Shown here piece after piece: positions 34,698 to 45,839 of a stretch of 64,000 nt of DNA (position 1 is its first letter; every line of letters starts with the position of its first letter). Made by a program: the position numbers and the translations under genes. Source of the DNA: Eublepharis macularius (Eukaryota; Chordata; Lepidosauria; Squamata; Eublepharidae); NCBI RefSeq assembly GCF_028583425.1, contig NC_072801.1:61519766-61583765 (forward strand), given 5' to 3'. The notes under the pieces were generated by a model that saw nothing but the letters and a program-made list of their open reading frames with translations, was not told where the DNA came from and ran no database searches.

Positions 34698-34724
34698 TGG
34701 ATTGAGTTTCTCTGAAACTCAATC
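34698..34724. repeat. 12-bp perfect fold-back at the PLE 5' junction
   Basis: GGATTGAGTTTC and GAAACTCAATCC face each other across TCT. The right arm is authentic PLE sequence (it matches the minus-strand copy), so the left arm is a short inverted copy made at the truncation point. Confidence 0.85.
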
Positions 34725-36100
34725 CACAAGACATACTTGTCAGTTTTGATGTTGTATCCCTGTTTACCAAGGTTCCAGTAAAAGACACTATTGCACTTAA
34801 CAATCAGATTTTCCCAGAGGATGTAACAGCCTTATTCCATCATTGTCTGACAACCAGTTACTTCCAATGGGATAACGAATTCTATGAACAGATGGATGGG
34901 GTGGCCATGGGGAGCCCTCTCAGCCAAGTTATAGCAAACTTCTACATGGAACATTTTGAAAAAACAGCTCTAGAATCAGCTCTAGAATCAGCACCCCACA
35001 AACCTAGTGTATGGTTTCGGTTTGTGGATGATACATTTATCATTTGGAGCCATGGGGAGGAAGAATTGATGGGGGTTTTGAATCATCTCAACAACATCCA
35101 CCTTAACATACAATTCACAGTGGAGAAAGAAATCGAGGGAAAACTCCCATTCCTGGATACCTTGGTCATCCGCAAAGCAAACTTTCAGTTAGGTCACAAG
35201 GTCTACAGGAAACCAACTCACACTGATCAGTACTTACACAAAAAATCCAATCACCACCCCCGACAGAAAAGAGGCATAATGAAAACATTAGTGGATCGTG
35301 CAAGACGGATATGTGAGCCACGCTTTCTCAATGAGGAAATTAATCATCTAAACCATGCACTTCAGGCAAATGGCTACTCCAGAAATGAAATCCGAAGAGC
35401 AATCAAACCCAGGATGAATCAAACAACCAAGGAAAAACAGTCTCCTACAGGAAAAGTGTTTTTGCCATATATCAAAGGAATTACTGATCAGATGGGAAAG
35501 CTTATGAAAAAGCATAACCTTCAAGCAGTATTCAGACCCACCCGAAAAATACAACAGATGCTACGATCAGCAAAAGACAGTAGAGACCCCCTCACCTCTG
35601 CAGGAGTATACCGTATACCCTGCAGCTGTGGACAAGTGTACATCGGGACCACAAAGCATAGCATCCAGACAAGAATAAAAGAACATGAAAGACACTGCAG
35701 ACTTGGACAACCTGAAAAATCAGCAGTGGCTGAACATAGCCTAACACAAACAGGGCACAGTATCTTAATCTTATTCCAGGACACCAAAATACTGAACAAC
35801 ACTTCCAACTACTTTGTCAGACTGCACAGGGAAGCCATTGAAATTCACAAGCATAAGCAAAACTTCAACAGGAAAGACGAAACCTTCAGAATGAACAGAG
35901 CATGGTTTCCAGTTCTGAAAAACACCAGGCTAACAAAACACTCTACACCCGACAATAGCCTTGCGGAGAAGATTAGCACATCAAGCACCAATCCATATGC
36001 AAAAGAACCTCCTCAGGATATAGTGAAGCCTCCCGCCATTAGCGTTCCACACCCTGGGAAACTCTTACAGGATGACTCAGCTCAACCCCACCCCTCCTGA
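34712..36100 (+). CDS. Penelope-like RT with GIY-YIG endonuclease (N-terminally truncated)
   Basis: Penelope-like proteins reverse-transcribe from a nick made by their own GIY-YIG nuclease. The frame opens at 34712 (LKLNPQDILVSFDVVSLFTK, RT motif A); the first ATG is 34892. Then come MGSPLSQVIANFYMEHFE, the catalytic FVDDTF at 35021-35038, and GKLPFLDTLV. The GIY-YIG domain starts GVYRIPCSCGQVYIGTT at 35603, with R in the following TRIKEHERHC and H in AEHSL. The frame is uninterrupted to TGA at 36098-36100, longer and cleaner than its minus-strand relative, so this copy is probably younger. The N-terminal RT half is missing, so it is not functional. Confidence 0.9.
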   Translation: MKLNPQDILVSFDVVSLFTKVPVKDTIALNNQIFPEDVTALFHHCLTTSYFQWDNEFYEQMDGVAMGSPLSQVIANFYMEHFEKTALESALESAPHKPSVWFRFVDDTFIIWSHGEEELMGVLNHLNNIHLNIQFTVEKEIEGKLPFLDTLVIRKANFQLGHKVYRKPTHTDQYLHKKSNHHPRQKRGIMKTLVDRARRICEPRFLNEEINHLNHALQANGYSRNEIRRAIKPRMNQTTKEKQSPTGKVFLPYIKGITDQMGKLMKKHNLQAVFRPTRKIQQMLRSAKDSRDPLTSAGVYRIPCSCGQVYIGTTKHSIQTRIKEHERHCRLGQPEKSAVAEHSLTQTGHSILILFQDTKILNNTSNYFVRLHREAIEIHKHKQNFNRKDETFRMNRAWFPVLKNTRLTKHSTPDNSLAEKISTSSTNPYAKEPPQDIVKPPAISVPHPGKLLQDDSAQPHPS

Positions 36101-36175
36101 GTAGATATAAATGACCTGCCAACACCTTTTCCACACTGTGACACTGAGAGATCTCTGTCTTTTGGTGCTACACCT

Positions 36176-36210
36176 CTGAAGATGCCAGCCACAGCTGCTG
36201 GCGAAACGTC
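36176..36210 (+). ncRNA. Hammerhead-ribozyme-like motif in the PLE end (copy 1)
   Basis: CTGAAGA (fits CUGANGA) is followed by stem II GCCAGC / GCTGGC with a 7-nt loop, then GAAA and CGTC. The palindrome ACGT after GAA could form stem III between two molecules, and CCT before CTGA pairs with AGG after GTC as a short stem I. Hammerhead motifs have been reported in Penelope-like elements; activity here is inferred. Confidence 0.6.
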
Positions 36211-36301
36211 AGGAACAACAATGCCAAGACCACGGCAATACAGCCCGGAAAACCCACAACAACCATCGTTCTCCGGCTGTGAAAGCCTTCGACAATACAT
36301 C

Positions 36302-36996
36302 GATTCTTTTAGTGTTTCTCTTCAGCTTTATTCTGAGTTTTTATATTAGCAATTCATGATCTGTATCGCAACCAGCTCCTGGTCTTGTTTTAGCTGAGAG
36401 AACAGAGCTTCTTCATCTTCCACTTCCACTTATGTAATCTATTTGGTTCCTATATTGGTCACCCAGTGATTTCCATGTATACAATTGTCTTTTTGGTTGC
36501 CTGAAGCATGTATTAGCAATGAACAGGTTGTTGGCTTCACAAAATTCTATGAGATGCTCTCCTGCTTCATTTCGTGATCCTAATCCAAATTTTCCAACTA
36601 TGTTTGATTCTGCTTTATCGCCTACATTTGCATTCCAGTCACCTATAATTATCAGCATATCTTGTTTAGGGGTATGGTCAGTTTCTTCCTGGACACTTGT
36701 GTAAAAGCTTTCTATTTCTTCCTCCTCAGCAACTGTCGTTGGAGCATAAACTGGAATGTTGGTTATGTTAACAGGCTTTCCCTGAAGTCTGATTGATATT
36801 ACTTGGTCAGACTTTGCATTGTAGCTCTTAACTGCTTGTGCTATGTCTCGTCTCACTATTAGAGCAACACCTTTTCTTTTGAGTTCATTTCGGCAGTAAA
36901 ATACTGTATGATTTTCTGACTGAAAATGTCCTGAGTCGGTCCACATTAGTTCACTCACACCCAGGACTGCAATGTTTAAACGTTCCATTTCTTTAT
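36302..36996 (-). pseudogene. BovB endonuclease domain, between two PLE insertions
   Basis: On the minus strand the frame reads MERLNIAVLGVSELMWTD, then HTVFYCRNELKRKGVALIVR, then a NIPVYAPTT block, then LIIIGDWNANVGDKAESNIV and QLYTWKSLGDQYRNQIDYI. This is an apurinic-type endonuclease (E in SELMW, GDWNA, NQIDYI) as in BovB-derived 'craniofacial development protein 2-like' models. Its N-terminal part is separated by the 2.5-kb PLE at 37001-39528. A stop precedes KLRIKLKRN near 36340. Confidence 0.85.
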
Positions 36997-37082
36997 ATTG
37001 TCGAAGGCTTTCACGGCCGGAGAATGATAGTTGTTGTGGATTTTCTGGGCTGTATAGCCATGGTCTTGGCATTGTAGTTCCT

Positions 37083-37117
37083 GACGTTTCGCCAGCAGCT
37101 GTGGCTGGCATCTTCAG
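37083..37117 (-). ncRNA. Hammerhead-ribozyme-like motif in the PLE end (copy 2)
   Basis: On the minus strand the 35 bases are identical to copy 1 (CTGAAGA, GCCAGC/GCTGGC stem, GAAACGTC), although the coding part of this element has decayed. Confidence 0.6.
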
Positions 37118-37192
37118 AGGTGTAGCACCAAAAGACAGAGATCTCTCAGTGTCACAGTGTGGAAAAGATGTTCGCAGGTCATTTATATCTAC

Positions 37193-39130
37193 TCAGGAGG
37201 GGTGGGGTTGAGCTGAGTCATCCTGTAAGCGTTTCCAAGGGTGTGGAATGCTAATGGAGGGAGGCTTCACTGTATCCTGAGGAGGTTCTTTTGCATATGG
37301 ATTGGTGCTTGATGTACTAATCTTCTCTGCAGGGCTATTGTCGGGTATAGAGTGTTTTGTTAGCCTGGTGTTTTTCAGGGCTGAAACCCATGCTCTATTC
37401 ATTCTTAAAGTCTCTTCTTTCTTGTTGAAATTGTGCTTACGCTTATGAATTTCAATGGCTTCCCTGTGCAGTCTGACAAAGTAGTTGGAAGTGTTGTCAA
37501 GTATTTTAGTGTCCTGGAATAGGATACTGTGTCCTGTTTGAATTAGGCTAGGTTCAGCCACTGCTGATTTTTCAGGTTGTCCAAGTCTGCAGTGTCTTTC
37601 ATGTTCTGTTATTCTTGTCTGGATGCTACGCTTTGTGGTCCCGATGTCAACTTGTCCACAGCTGCAAGGTATACGGTATACTCCTGCAGAGGTGAGGGGG
37701 TCTCTACTGTCTTTTGCTGAACGTAGCATCTGTTGTATTTTTCTGGTGGGTCTGAATACGGTTTGTAAGCTGTACTTTTTCATAAGCTTTCCCATCTGAT
37801 CAGTGATTCCTTTGATATATGGCAAAAACACTTCTCCTGTGGGAGACTGTTACTCGCTCTTCTGATTTCATTTCTGGAGTAGCCATTTGCTTGAAGTGCA
37901 TGGTTTAGATGATTAATTTCCTCGTTGAGAAAGTGCAATTCACATATCCGTCTTGCACGGTCTACTAATGTTTTTATTATGCCTCTTTTCTGTCGGGGGT
38001 GGTGATTGGAGTTTTTGTGTAAGTACCGATGCATGTGAGTTGGTTTCCTGTAGACCTTGTGACCTAACTGAAAGTTTGCTTTGCAGATGACCAAGGTATC
38101 TAGAAATGAAAGTTTACCCTTGATTTCTTTCTCCATGGTGAATTGTATGTTCAGGTGGATATTGTTGAGGTGGTTTAAAAACTCCCATCAATTCTTCCTC
38201 ACCATGGCTCCAAATGATAAAGGTATCATCCACCAACTGGAACCAGACTGTAGGTTTATGGGGTGCTGATTCTAGAGCTGTTTTTTCAAAATGTTCCATG
38301 TAGAAGTTTGCTGTAACTGGGCTGAGAGGGCTTCCCATGGCCACCCCATCCAGCATAGAATTCGTTATCCCATTGGAAGTAACTGGTTGTCAGACAATGT
38401 TGGAATAAGGCTGTTACATCCTCTAGAAAAATCTGATTAATAAGTGCAATTGTGTCTTTTACTGGAACCTTGGTAAACAGGGATACAACATCAAAACTGA
38501 CGAGTATGTCCTGTGGATTGAGTTTCAGAGAACTGATTGTGTTGATGAAATGTTCTGAATCTTTGATGTAAGACATGGTTTTTCCGTTGTGGTCCTGTAG
38601 AAGATTGGCTAGATGTTTAGCTAATTCATATGTTGGTGAACCAATGGCACTCACGATGGGTCGGAGTGGGACTGAATCCTTATGAATTTTAGGGAGTCCA
38701 TATAGTCGTGGTGGCTGTGCTTCTGTCTTGCATAGTTTTCTGTGCATGTCGGGATGAAGTGAGGAATTCTTGATCAGCGCATTAGTTAGCCTGGTGATTT
38801 TGCAGTTTGGATCTCGTTTTAATTTTTTGTAGGTGGAAGGGTCCAGGAGTTCCTTAATCTTCCTTTTGTATTCTTCTGTTTTCATGATCACTGTGGCATT
38901 GCCTTTGTCAGTTGGTAGAATAATGATGTCTGGATCCGCATTGAGGGTTTTGATGGCATTCCTCTCCGTGCGTGTTATATTGCTGGTGGGAAGTTTTGCC
39001 TTACGTAGAATCCTGGCCGTCTCTCCTCTTATTTCCTCAGCTTTCTCTTCAGGTAGATGATGAATGGCAGCTTCCACATTTGCAATGATGTCTTCCACAG
39101 GAATTTCGGTGGGGATGACTGCAAAGTTCC
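37193..39130 (-). pseudogene. Penelope-like RT / GIY-YIG frame, broken
   Basis: In order: an N-terminal part (39098 to about 38330) with IILPTDKGNATVIMK, RLYGLPKIHKDSVPLRPIVS and the RT motif A VSFDVVSLF; a frameshift near 38345 just after FQWDNEFY; MGSPLSPVTANFYMEHFE and LVDDTF near 38220; further shifts near 38120 and 37840; and the nuclease part GVYRIPCSCGQVDIGTT near 37690. The Y of YIG is D here, and AEPSL replaces AEHSL of the plus-strand copy, so the nuclease has lost two conserved residues. The element is inactive. Confidence 0.88.
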
Positions 39131-39745
39131 TCCCTTAGCCAAGATGGAGGTTTCTTCTGGTGAGAGTTGACAATCCGTCAGATTGATGACAATGCATGCA
39201 TGGTCGAGCATTGGGTTTGTCTGTCTTTTTTCCTGTAATTTGTTAAACTTCTGCTTCTGTCTGGAAGTATGGCTGGTAAACACATGTTCCATCTTTCTGT
39301 AGGTGAGATTATCAATCTTGTCCCAATCATGACTTCTCATTTTGTGGCTGGTGTTGATATCCAAGGAGAATAGCTCCTTGTCTGTGGCAGCAAGTTCTCT
39401 GAGGGTAGTATGGATTCTCTCACGTAAGAGGGCCTGTTCCAGACGGTCATAAATGCGGTTAGCCTGTGGAGTTTTGAAGATTCTTTTTGTTCTGAGAAAA
39501 GATGGAATGGTTTGCAGAATAGGGATACACATTTCTTGTTTTACAATTTCTAGCTTACCTGTTTTCATACTTCTCACGTTCCATGTTCCTATTATGTGTG
39601 TCAAACAGCTTTGGACGTTCCTTTTGCATCTATTCACCTCTGCAACTGGACATCCTTTTGGTTTTAATCCAGTCCCATCATTCTGAATAGTGCTATTCGT
39701 ACTTGTCCTTGGCTCTTCCCCAGTAGCCAATTGAGTGCCATCCAA
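39131..39745 (-). pseudogene. Chimeric frame: BovB N-terminus joined to the PLE N-terminal region
   Basis: The first ~70 codons (39745 to about 39535) are BovB: NGTGLK-like PKGCPVAEVNRCKRNVQ, then HIIGTWNVRSMKTGKLEIVK. After QEM the frame enters PLE sequence: PSFLRTKRIFKTPQANRIYD, then DKIDNLTYRKMEHVF. The fusion is an insertion accident rather than a gene. BovB sequence continues upstream to 40100. Confidence 0.75.
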
Positions 39746-40100
39746 CCTTGGGGCTCCTGTCGTCCAGCACTATTATCTTTTTTCATTTTGGATTGTCTCA
39801 TCATAGGGTTTTCAAGGTAAGAGATTAGCAGAAGTGGTTTACCATTGCCTTCTTCCACTTTGCAATACTAACCAGGGTTAGTTGAAGTGACACTGCCGTT
39901 GTCTATGAAAGGTCCTGCACCAATGTCACCTTCCACTACTGCTGCTGCCCAGTAGAATTCTTCCGCTCCAATCACCACTGGAACATTCAATTCTCTTCTG
40001 CTGATGTGACCGTTGATTCCTGAAGGGGGTGGATACATCTTAGCCTGGTGTCTCAGCTTTGACCCTTCCGCCTTGAGTGACGCTCCAGAAGTTTAGACTC

Positions 40101-40120
40101 TTGACCAAGCCTGTGCTCCT
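40101..40120 (+). repeat. 20-bp target-site duplication of L1-C, left copy
   Basis: TTGACCAAGCCTGTGCTCCT is identical to 48111-48130. It is BovB 5' sequence duplicated by the L1-C insertion. Confidence 0.93.
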
Positions 40121-41330
40121 TTTTTAAAAAAAAACATTTTTATTGGATGTGTTGACATACAATTCATTTGTATCTTACAAATACATTCCCCCCTATATCC
40201 ATAGATGCATCCCAACTCCTCCCCCTCCCCCCTTTTCTGTGTAGACTCCCGACAGCACTATGGTCCCATTTTTTCTTATCATTTATTCTATATTACTTCT
40301 CATTTGTCCCTACTAACTAGAGGTAAAATCCTAACTTACCATTTCTTAATACAATTCTATAGCTATTAATAAACTATCAAAAGGCCATCAAAACAGGACT
40401 TCCGGTTTGGGCTACATGGAGGTCTAACGCAGCTCAGGGAGCTGAGCTGTCCAAGCCGCTGTTTGTAGGGCTGGAGGGGGCGCAAATTGCCCGCAGCCCC
40501 CGGTTCTCAGGCGGAGAACTGGCAAGTACGCTCAAGACCTCGAGGGCGCGTTGATCTCGGGTGTGAGGGGGGTTCTACGCAATGAGCCCCCATCCACCCT
40601 TGAGGTCCCACCCGAAGAGAGGTTGCCGAGATCTCTGCAGCGACTTTGGAGTCACATTCTGGCATAAGACCTGCGTGCCCAAGCTTCAGCAACCAAAAAA
40701 GGGAATTTGATTTGATTGGATAAAAGAAGCAGCGATTACAACCCAAAGGAAACGTTTAAGAAGGTAAAGATTGCTATCTCTCAATTCGGGACAGATTACA
40801 AATAAAAATGAAGGGATAAAGGAGTTTTAAAAACTGCAAGAGACTTGTTATATAAAGGAGGGATCTCCGGTAAATGAAACGTTGAAAACTGACATTGTAA
40901 AAAGAAGTTAAAGCAGAAAAAAGGCTATTGTTTACATACCTGCGGTCAGAGAGAGATAGCGAACAGTGAGAAAGTTTTAACAACGCAAGAACTGCGGGGA
41001 AGGAAGAGGAACAGGAAGTGCGTCAAAGTCATAGAGAGACTGGAAAGAAGCGGTTTGCTAAAAATGGAAGTATAAGATCACCATTTTGAAAGAGGGCAAA
41101 GCTGTGACTTCAAGCAAAACGGAAGTAGGCCATCTTAAGTGAAGATAAGGGCGATAGCTTCAACATAAAACCATAGAGAAAAAATGCCCGACATTTTGGA
41201 CTGCGTAAATACTATTCTTAAAAAAATTAATTGAATATAGACTTTTAAAAATAATAGAAAGTGACAAATCAACGCCACGGAGCTGAGGAAAAGAGCTGAC
41301 TCGTGGGAGCGAGGCAAAGCGAGCCCCACG

Positions 41331-42110
41331 ATGTCGAAAAAGGAGTGGCAAATGGCGCTTGAGAATTTGGACAAAAAAGTTTCAGAAGGAAATAAAGAAC
41401 TTAAAGAAATGATGCAAGAGAATTTAAAAGCTTTTAAAGAGGTACTTAAATCAGAGATGGCAGAACTTACAAAGAAAATGGATCAACTACAGAATGACTT
41501 GCAAGCTACACAGCAAAGACTTAATGTAGTAGAAAACACGGTTGATACCCTAGCGGACGTACAGAAAACGGAGATGCGAGGAATGAAGGGAAGAATGGCC
41601 GTAGCTGAATGTAAACAAATGGAAAAGCAACTTAGACTTCGTGGGATTCCGGAGACGGAGGAAAAATCAGCCCAAGAGCAAACTACAGAAATTTTGGCGG
41701 AATACCTGGGGAAAGGAGAAGACAAAATCGCAGCATTCCTGGACGTGGCATACAGAATCAACTCAAAATTTGCAGCTCAGAAGAAATTACCAAGGGATAT
41801 AATTGTGCAATTTACGACCAGAAGTATTAGAGAGTCAATTGTGAGTAAACAATTTCAAGAACCATTAGAAGTCGATGGGAAAGTTGTGAGAATTATGAAA
41901 GAACTGCCCAGATCGGTGTTGTTGGAGCGGAAAAAATACAGAGAGCTGGTCCAGATGCTAAAGGATATGAAAATTAGATACAGGTGGGAAATACCAGAAG
42001 GACTGGCATTCGAATCTGGGGGAGTAAGGAGGAACATCAGATCTGGTCACGAGTTGGAAATTTTTATCAGGAATAACGAAAAGGACTTACCAAAAAGTAC
42101 AAGAATGTGA
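41331..42110 (+). CDS. L1-B ORF1 protein, intact
   Basis: L1 ORF1p is a trimeric RNA-binding chaperone that packages L1 RNA. An uninterrupted frame of 259 codons starts MSKKEWQMALENLDKKVSE. A heptad-rich coiled coil spans about residues 15-90, an RRM-like region with QLRLRGIPETEEKSAQEQ and KLPRDIIVQFTTRSIRE about 95-185, and a C-terminal domain with RYRWEIPEGLAFE about 190-240. The length is shorter than mammalian ORF1p (about 340 residues), mainly from a short N-terminus. ORF2 starts 4 bp after its stop (TGATCATG), as in many L1s. Confidence 0.92.
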   Translation: MSKKEWQMALENLDKKVSEGNKELKEMMQENLKAFKEVLKSEMAELTKKMDQLQNDLQATQQRLNVVENTVDTLADVQKTEMRGMKGRMAVAECKQMEKQLRLRGIPETEEKSAQEQTTEILAEYLGKGEDKIAAFLDVAYRINSKFAAQKKLPRDIIVQFTTRSIRESIVSKQFQEPLEVDGKVVRIMKELPRSVLLERKKYRELVQMLKDMKIRYRWEIPEGLAFESGGVRRNIRSGHELEIFIRNNEKDLPKSTRM

Positions 42111-42113
42111 TCA

Positions 42114-45100
42114 TGGAGTGTAAAATTATAACTTGGAATGTGAATGGACTAAACTCATCTTGCAAATGTAGGGCTATTTTCCACTGGCTTCTTAAACAAA
42201 AATGTAATATTATATGTCTGCAAGAGACACATATTAAAAAGCAGGATTTAAAGTATTTGAAATTTGCAAAGTTTGGAAATGAATTTGTAGCTGCATCTAA
42301 AAAGAAGAAGAGAGGAGTTGTATTGTACATTAAGGAAGAGCTGCAGCCAAAATTAGTGATGAGTGATGCAGAAGCTAGCTATGTAGCAGTGGAAATAACC
42401 TGGAACTTAAAGAAGATTTTGGTGATGGGGATTTATGCACCTAATGGCGCAAAAGAAAATTTTTTTAAAGACCTACAAGAACAATTTGATGAGTTGACCT
42501 ATGATCAGATAATCTTAGCAGGAGACTTCAATGGAGTTACTAACTTGGAAGAAGACAAGAAATCCAAATCTGCACAAAAAAAAGAGAGGACTTTTGCCAA
42601 AGTCGTTTTTTGCGATTAAGGAACAGGAAAGTCTGGAAGATGTATGGAGAAGACAAAATCTTAAAAACAGACTACACTTTCTATTCGGCAAGGCATTTTA
42701 CATTATCACAAATTGATATGATCTGGGCTTCTAAAGAATTGGCATTGTGGACTAGAGATGTGGAGATAATGCCTAAGGCAGGCTCAGATCATAATCCAAT
42801 TATGTGGAGGTTTGGAAAATACACAAAAAAGAGGATGGAGAATAAATGAGGACTTGCTGCAGATAGAAGATAATATGGCGTTGCTACGAAAGGAGACCAA
42901 GTTTTTCATACAATATAACATCAACAAGGATGTCAATTTACAAGGTATGGGATACTTACAAAGCTGTAATAAGAGGAATACTGATGGATTTAAATGCAAG
43001 AGACAAAAGAAGAAAAGAGGAGAAGAGAAAGGAAATAATGGAAAAATTTAAAGCCAAGGAGATACAACTTAAGAAAAAACCAGGGAAGAAGCGAATATAT
43101 CAAGACATTAAAATATTGCAGGAACAATTGGTGGCAATGAATAATAAAGAACTGGAGTGGAATTTGAAAAAAACCAATCAAAAATATTTGAAGGTGCGAA
43201 TAAACCTGGTAAATATTTAGCCTGGCAGTTGAAGAAAAAAAGAGAGAAGAAAACTATAATCAAAATTCGAGAGGAAGACAAAGTATTATTAGACCAACCA
43301 GCTATTAGTAAGGCTTTTTATAAATTTTATGCAAAACTGTATCAGAAAAAAGAGGTGAACAGAGATTCAATAGTGGAATATTTGGAGCGAATGAAACTTC
43401 CAAAGATGTCAGAGGAAAGGAAAGAAAAATTAAATAGGGAAGTGACAGAGGAAGAAATAAAAGAAGCCATCCAATCAACGAAACTAGGGAAAGCACCTGG
43501 ACCGGATGGACTAACGGCAAAGTTCTATAAAATGATGACTAACAAATTGGCACCTTTTCTGAGGGAGGTAATGAATGAAGTGATGCAAGGCCAAAGGATA
43601 CCATAGACATGGAACGAAGCCAATATATCATTGATTCCAAAAGACGGACAGGACTTGACCAATGTTAAAAATTATAGGCCAATTTCATTGCTGAATAATG
43701 ATTACAAAATATTTGCAAAAGTATTGGCGGAAAGGATAAAGGGATGGCTGATGGAATTTGTTGCAGAAGAACAGGCTGGATTTCTACCTAACAGACAAAT
43801 CAAGGATAATTTAAGGACAGTAATAAACGCTATTGAATACTATGACAAACATTGCGATAAGGAAGTTGGTTTCTTTTTCGTGGATGCGGAAAAAGCATTT
43901 GATAATTTGAACTGGGACTTTATGTTTGCCACTATGGAAAAGCTGCAATTGGGAGAAAAGTTCATACAAGCTGTTAAAGAAATTTATAGAGACCAAAGTG
44001 CAGCGATTGTAGTGAATGACGATTTGATCAAAAAATTGAAAATAAGTAAGGGTACAAGACAGGGTTGTCCACTGTCTCCATTGCTGTTCATTTTGATTTT
44101 GGAGATATTGATGATTCAAATACGGGAGGATGACACAATTCGAGGCATAAAAATAAAGGAATTTTCCTACAAGGTCAGAGCATTTGCGGATGATATAATG
44201 TTAGTAGAAGATCCAATGGAGAATATGCCAAAGATAATAGACAAAATAAAAGAGTTTGGAGACTTGGCTGGATTTTATGTGAATAAAAAGAAGTCGAAAA
44301 TATTATGTAAGAATATGACCAAGCAGAAACAGCAGGAACTAATGGAGTTAACAGACTGTGAGGTAACTAGTAAAGTATCTTGGTATTGAATTGACTGCGA
44401 AAAATATAGACTTATTTAAAAACAACTATGAGAAATTATGGACACAAATAGAGAGAGACCTGATGAAATGGAACAAATTGAATATCATGGTTGGGAAGAA
44501 TAGCAGCAGTAAAGATGAATGTTTTACCTCGAGTGCTGTTCTTGTTGCAAACAATTCCAATAATCCGAGACTCTAAACAATTTGACAAATGGCAAAGGAA
44601 AATTTCAGACTTTGTTTGGGCAGGAAAAAAACCACGTGTGAAAATGAAAGTATTACAGGATGCGAAGGAGAGAGGTGGTTTTCAACTACCCAATTTAAAA
44701 TTATACTATGATGCAATATGCCTGTTATGGCTAAAGGATTGGATAACGTTAAAAAACCGTAAATTGCTGGCTTTGGAGGGACACAAAAAATATTTGGATG
44801 GCATGCATACTTGTGGTACGATAAGGTAAAAGCAGACTCCATGTTTTTACAGCACTATATCCGGAAAAGCCTCTTCACAATTTGGAAGAAATATAACGTT
44901 TACATGGAAGACGGAATTCCATCATGGGTGGTTCCGTATGAAGTAATAGATCCAAGAACTGTCGATAATGAACAGCAATGCTTAACTTACAAGGAGCTAA
45001 TACAAATACAACATTAAGAATGAAAACAGAAGAATTGTCTCCTTGTTATGGATGGTTTCAATATAGACAGATTAGAGATCTTTACAATTCCGATTGTCTA

Positions 45101-45839
45101 AAGGGAGGAATAAGAATGGAAAATTCAGAACTAGAAGAAGTGATATTGCAAGAAGATAAGAAAGAAATTTCAAAGATTTACAAAGTACTCAAAGTGGCAT
45201 ACGGAAGATGAAACAGTAAAAGTCCAGATGGTGAAGTGGGCAATAAATTTTCATAAAGAAATAACAATGGAGGTGTGGGAGCACCTGTGGAAAAACACAA
45301 CGAAGATATCAACTTGTACCAATATTAGGGAGAATGTATATAAAATGATTTACAGATGGTATTTAACACCAAAGAAAATTGTGCTAGGTAAAACCAATAT
45401 GTCAGATAAATGCTGGAAATGCAAAAAGCATGAAGGATCATTGTATCATATGTGGTGGACTTGTGAAGTAGCTAAACAATACTGGGGAAATATAATCGAA
45501 ATGATTAATGAGATTCTACGAATTCAAATAAATAAAAACCCGGAATTGTTGCTACTGAACCTGGGAATGGAAGATGTTCCAAAGCAGTATAGAACATTGT
45601 TATTTTATATGACAACAGCGATGAGACTTTTGTATGCGCAGAAATGGAAAGTACAAGAAATACCAACTATTGAGGACTGGATCTATAAATTGCTGTACAT
45701 GGCGGAGATGGATAAAATGACAAGAAAACTTAACGATCTCGAACCAGGACAATACATTGCGGATTGGGGAAAACTGAAACAGTACCTAGAAAAGAAATGC
45801 GATGTGAAAGGAAAACTGTGGCAGTTTGAGAGTTTTTAA
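42114..45839 (+). pseudogene. L1-B ORF2 (endonuclease-reverse transcriptase), frameshifted
   Basis: Starts MECKIITWNVNGLNSSCK; CLQETHIKK and AGDFNG mark the endonuclease. The RT has LGKAPGPDGLTAKFYK near 43490, FVDAEKAFDNLNWDFM near 43880, KGTRQGCPLSPLLF near 44050 and FADDIM near 44185. The C-terminus has CWKCKKHEGSLYHMWWTC near 45410. Lesions: frameshifts near 42600, 42830, 42940 and 43190, a TAG at 43604-43606, and shifts near 44380, 44480, 44820, 45000 and 45190. Both RT motifs and both endonuclease motifs are individually preserved. It cannot give one full protein. Confidence 0.9.

Larger units (their letters stand above)
34712..36300 (+). mobile_element. Penelope-like element, 5'-truncated, plus strand
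   Basis: Starts in the RT domain at motif A and ends with the terminal segment CCAGCCACAGCTGCTGGCG, then CCGGAAAACCCACAACAACC, then AAAGCCTTCGACAATAC. The same end occurs at 37003-37150 and 59643-59835. It sits in the minus-strand BovB. Confidence 0.9.
37001..39528 (-). mobile_element. Penelope-like element, minus strand, inserted in the BovB endonuclease
   Basis: The BovB frame IVKQEM / EMERLNIAV is interrupted exactly here. CATTTCTT is present on both sides (about 36989-36996 and 39531-39538), a plausible 8-bp duplication. It is the longest PLE copy, reaching the N-terminal region. Confidence 0.85.

Noticed and set aside
39029-39745. A 238-codon frame as a novel fused gene
   Set aside because: The two halves are BovB and Penelope-like sequence joined by an insertion. 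No promoter or splice evidence supports a gene.
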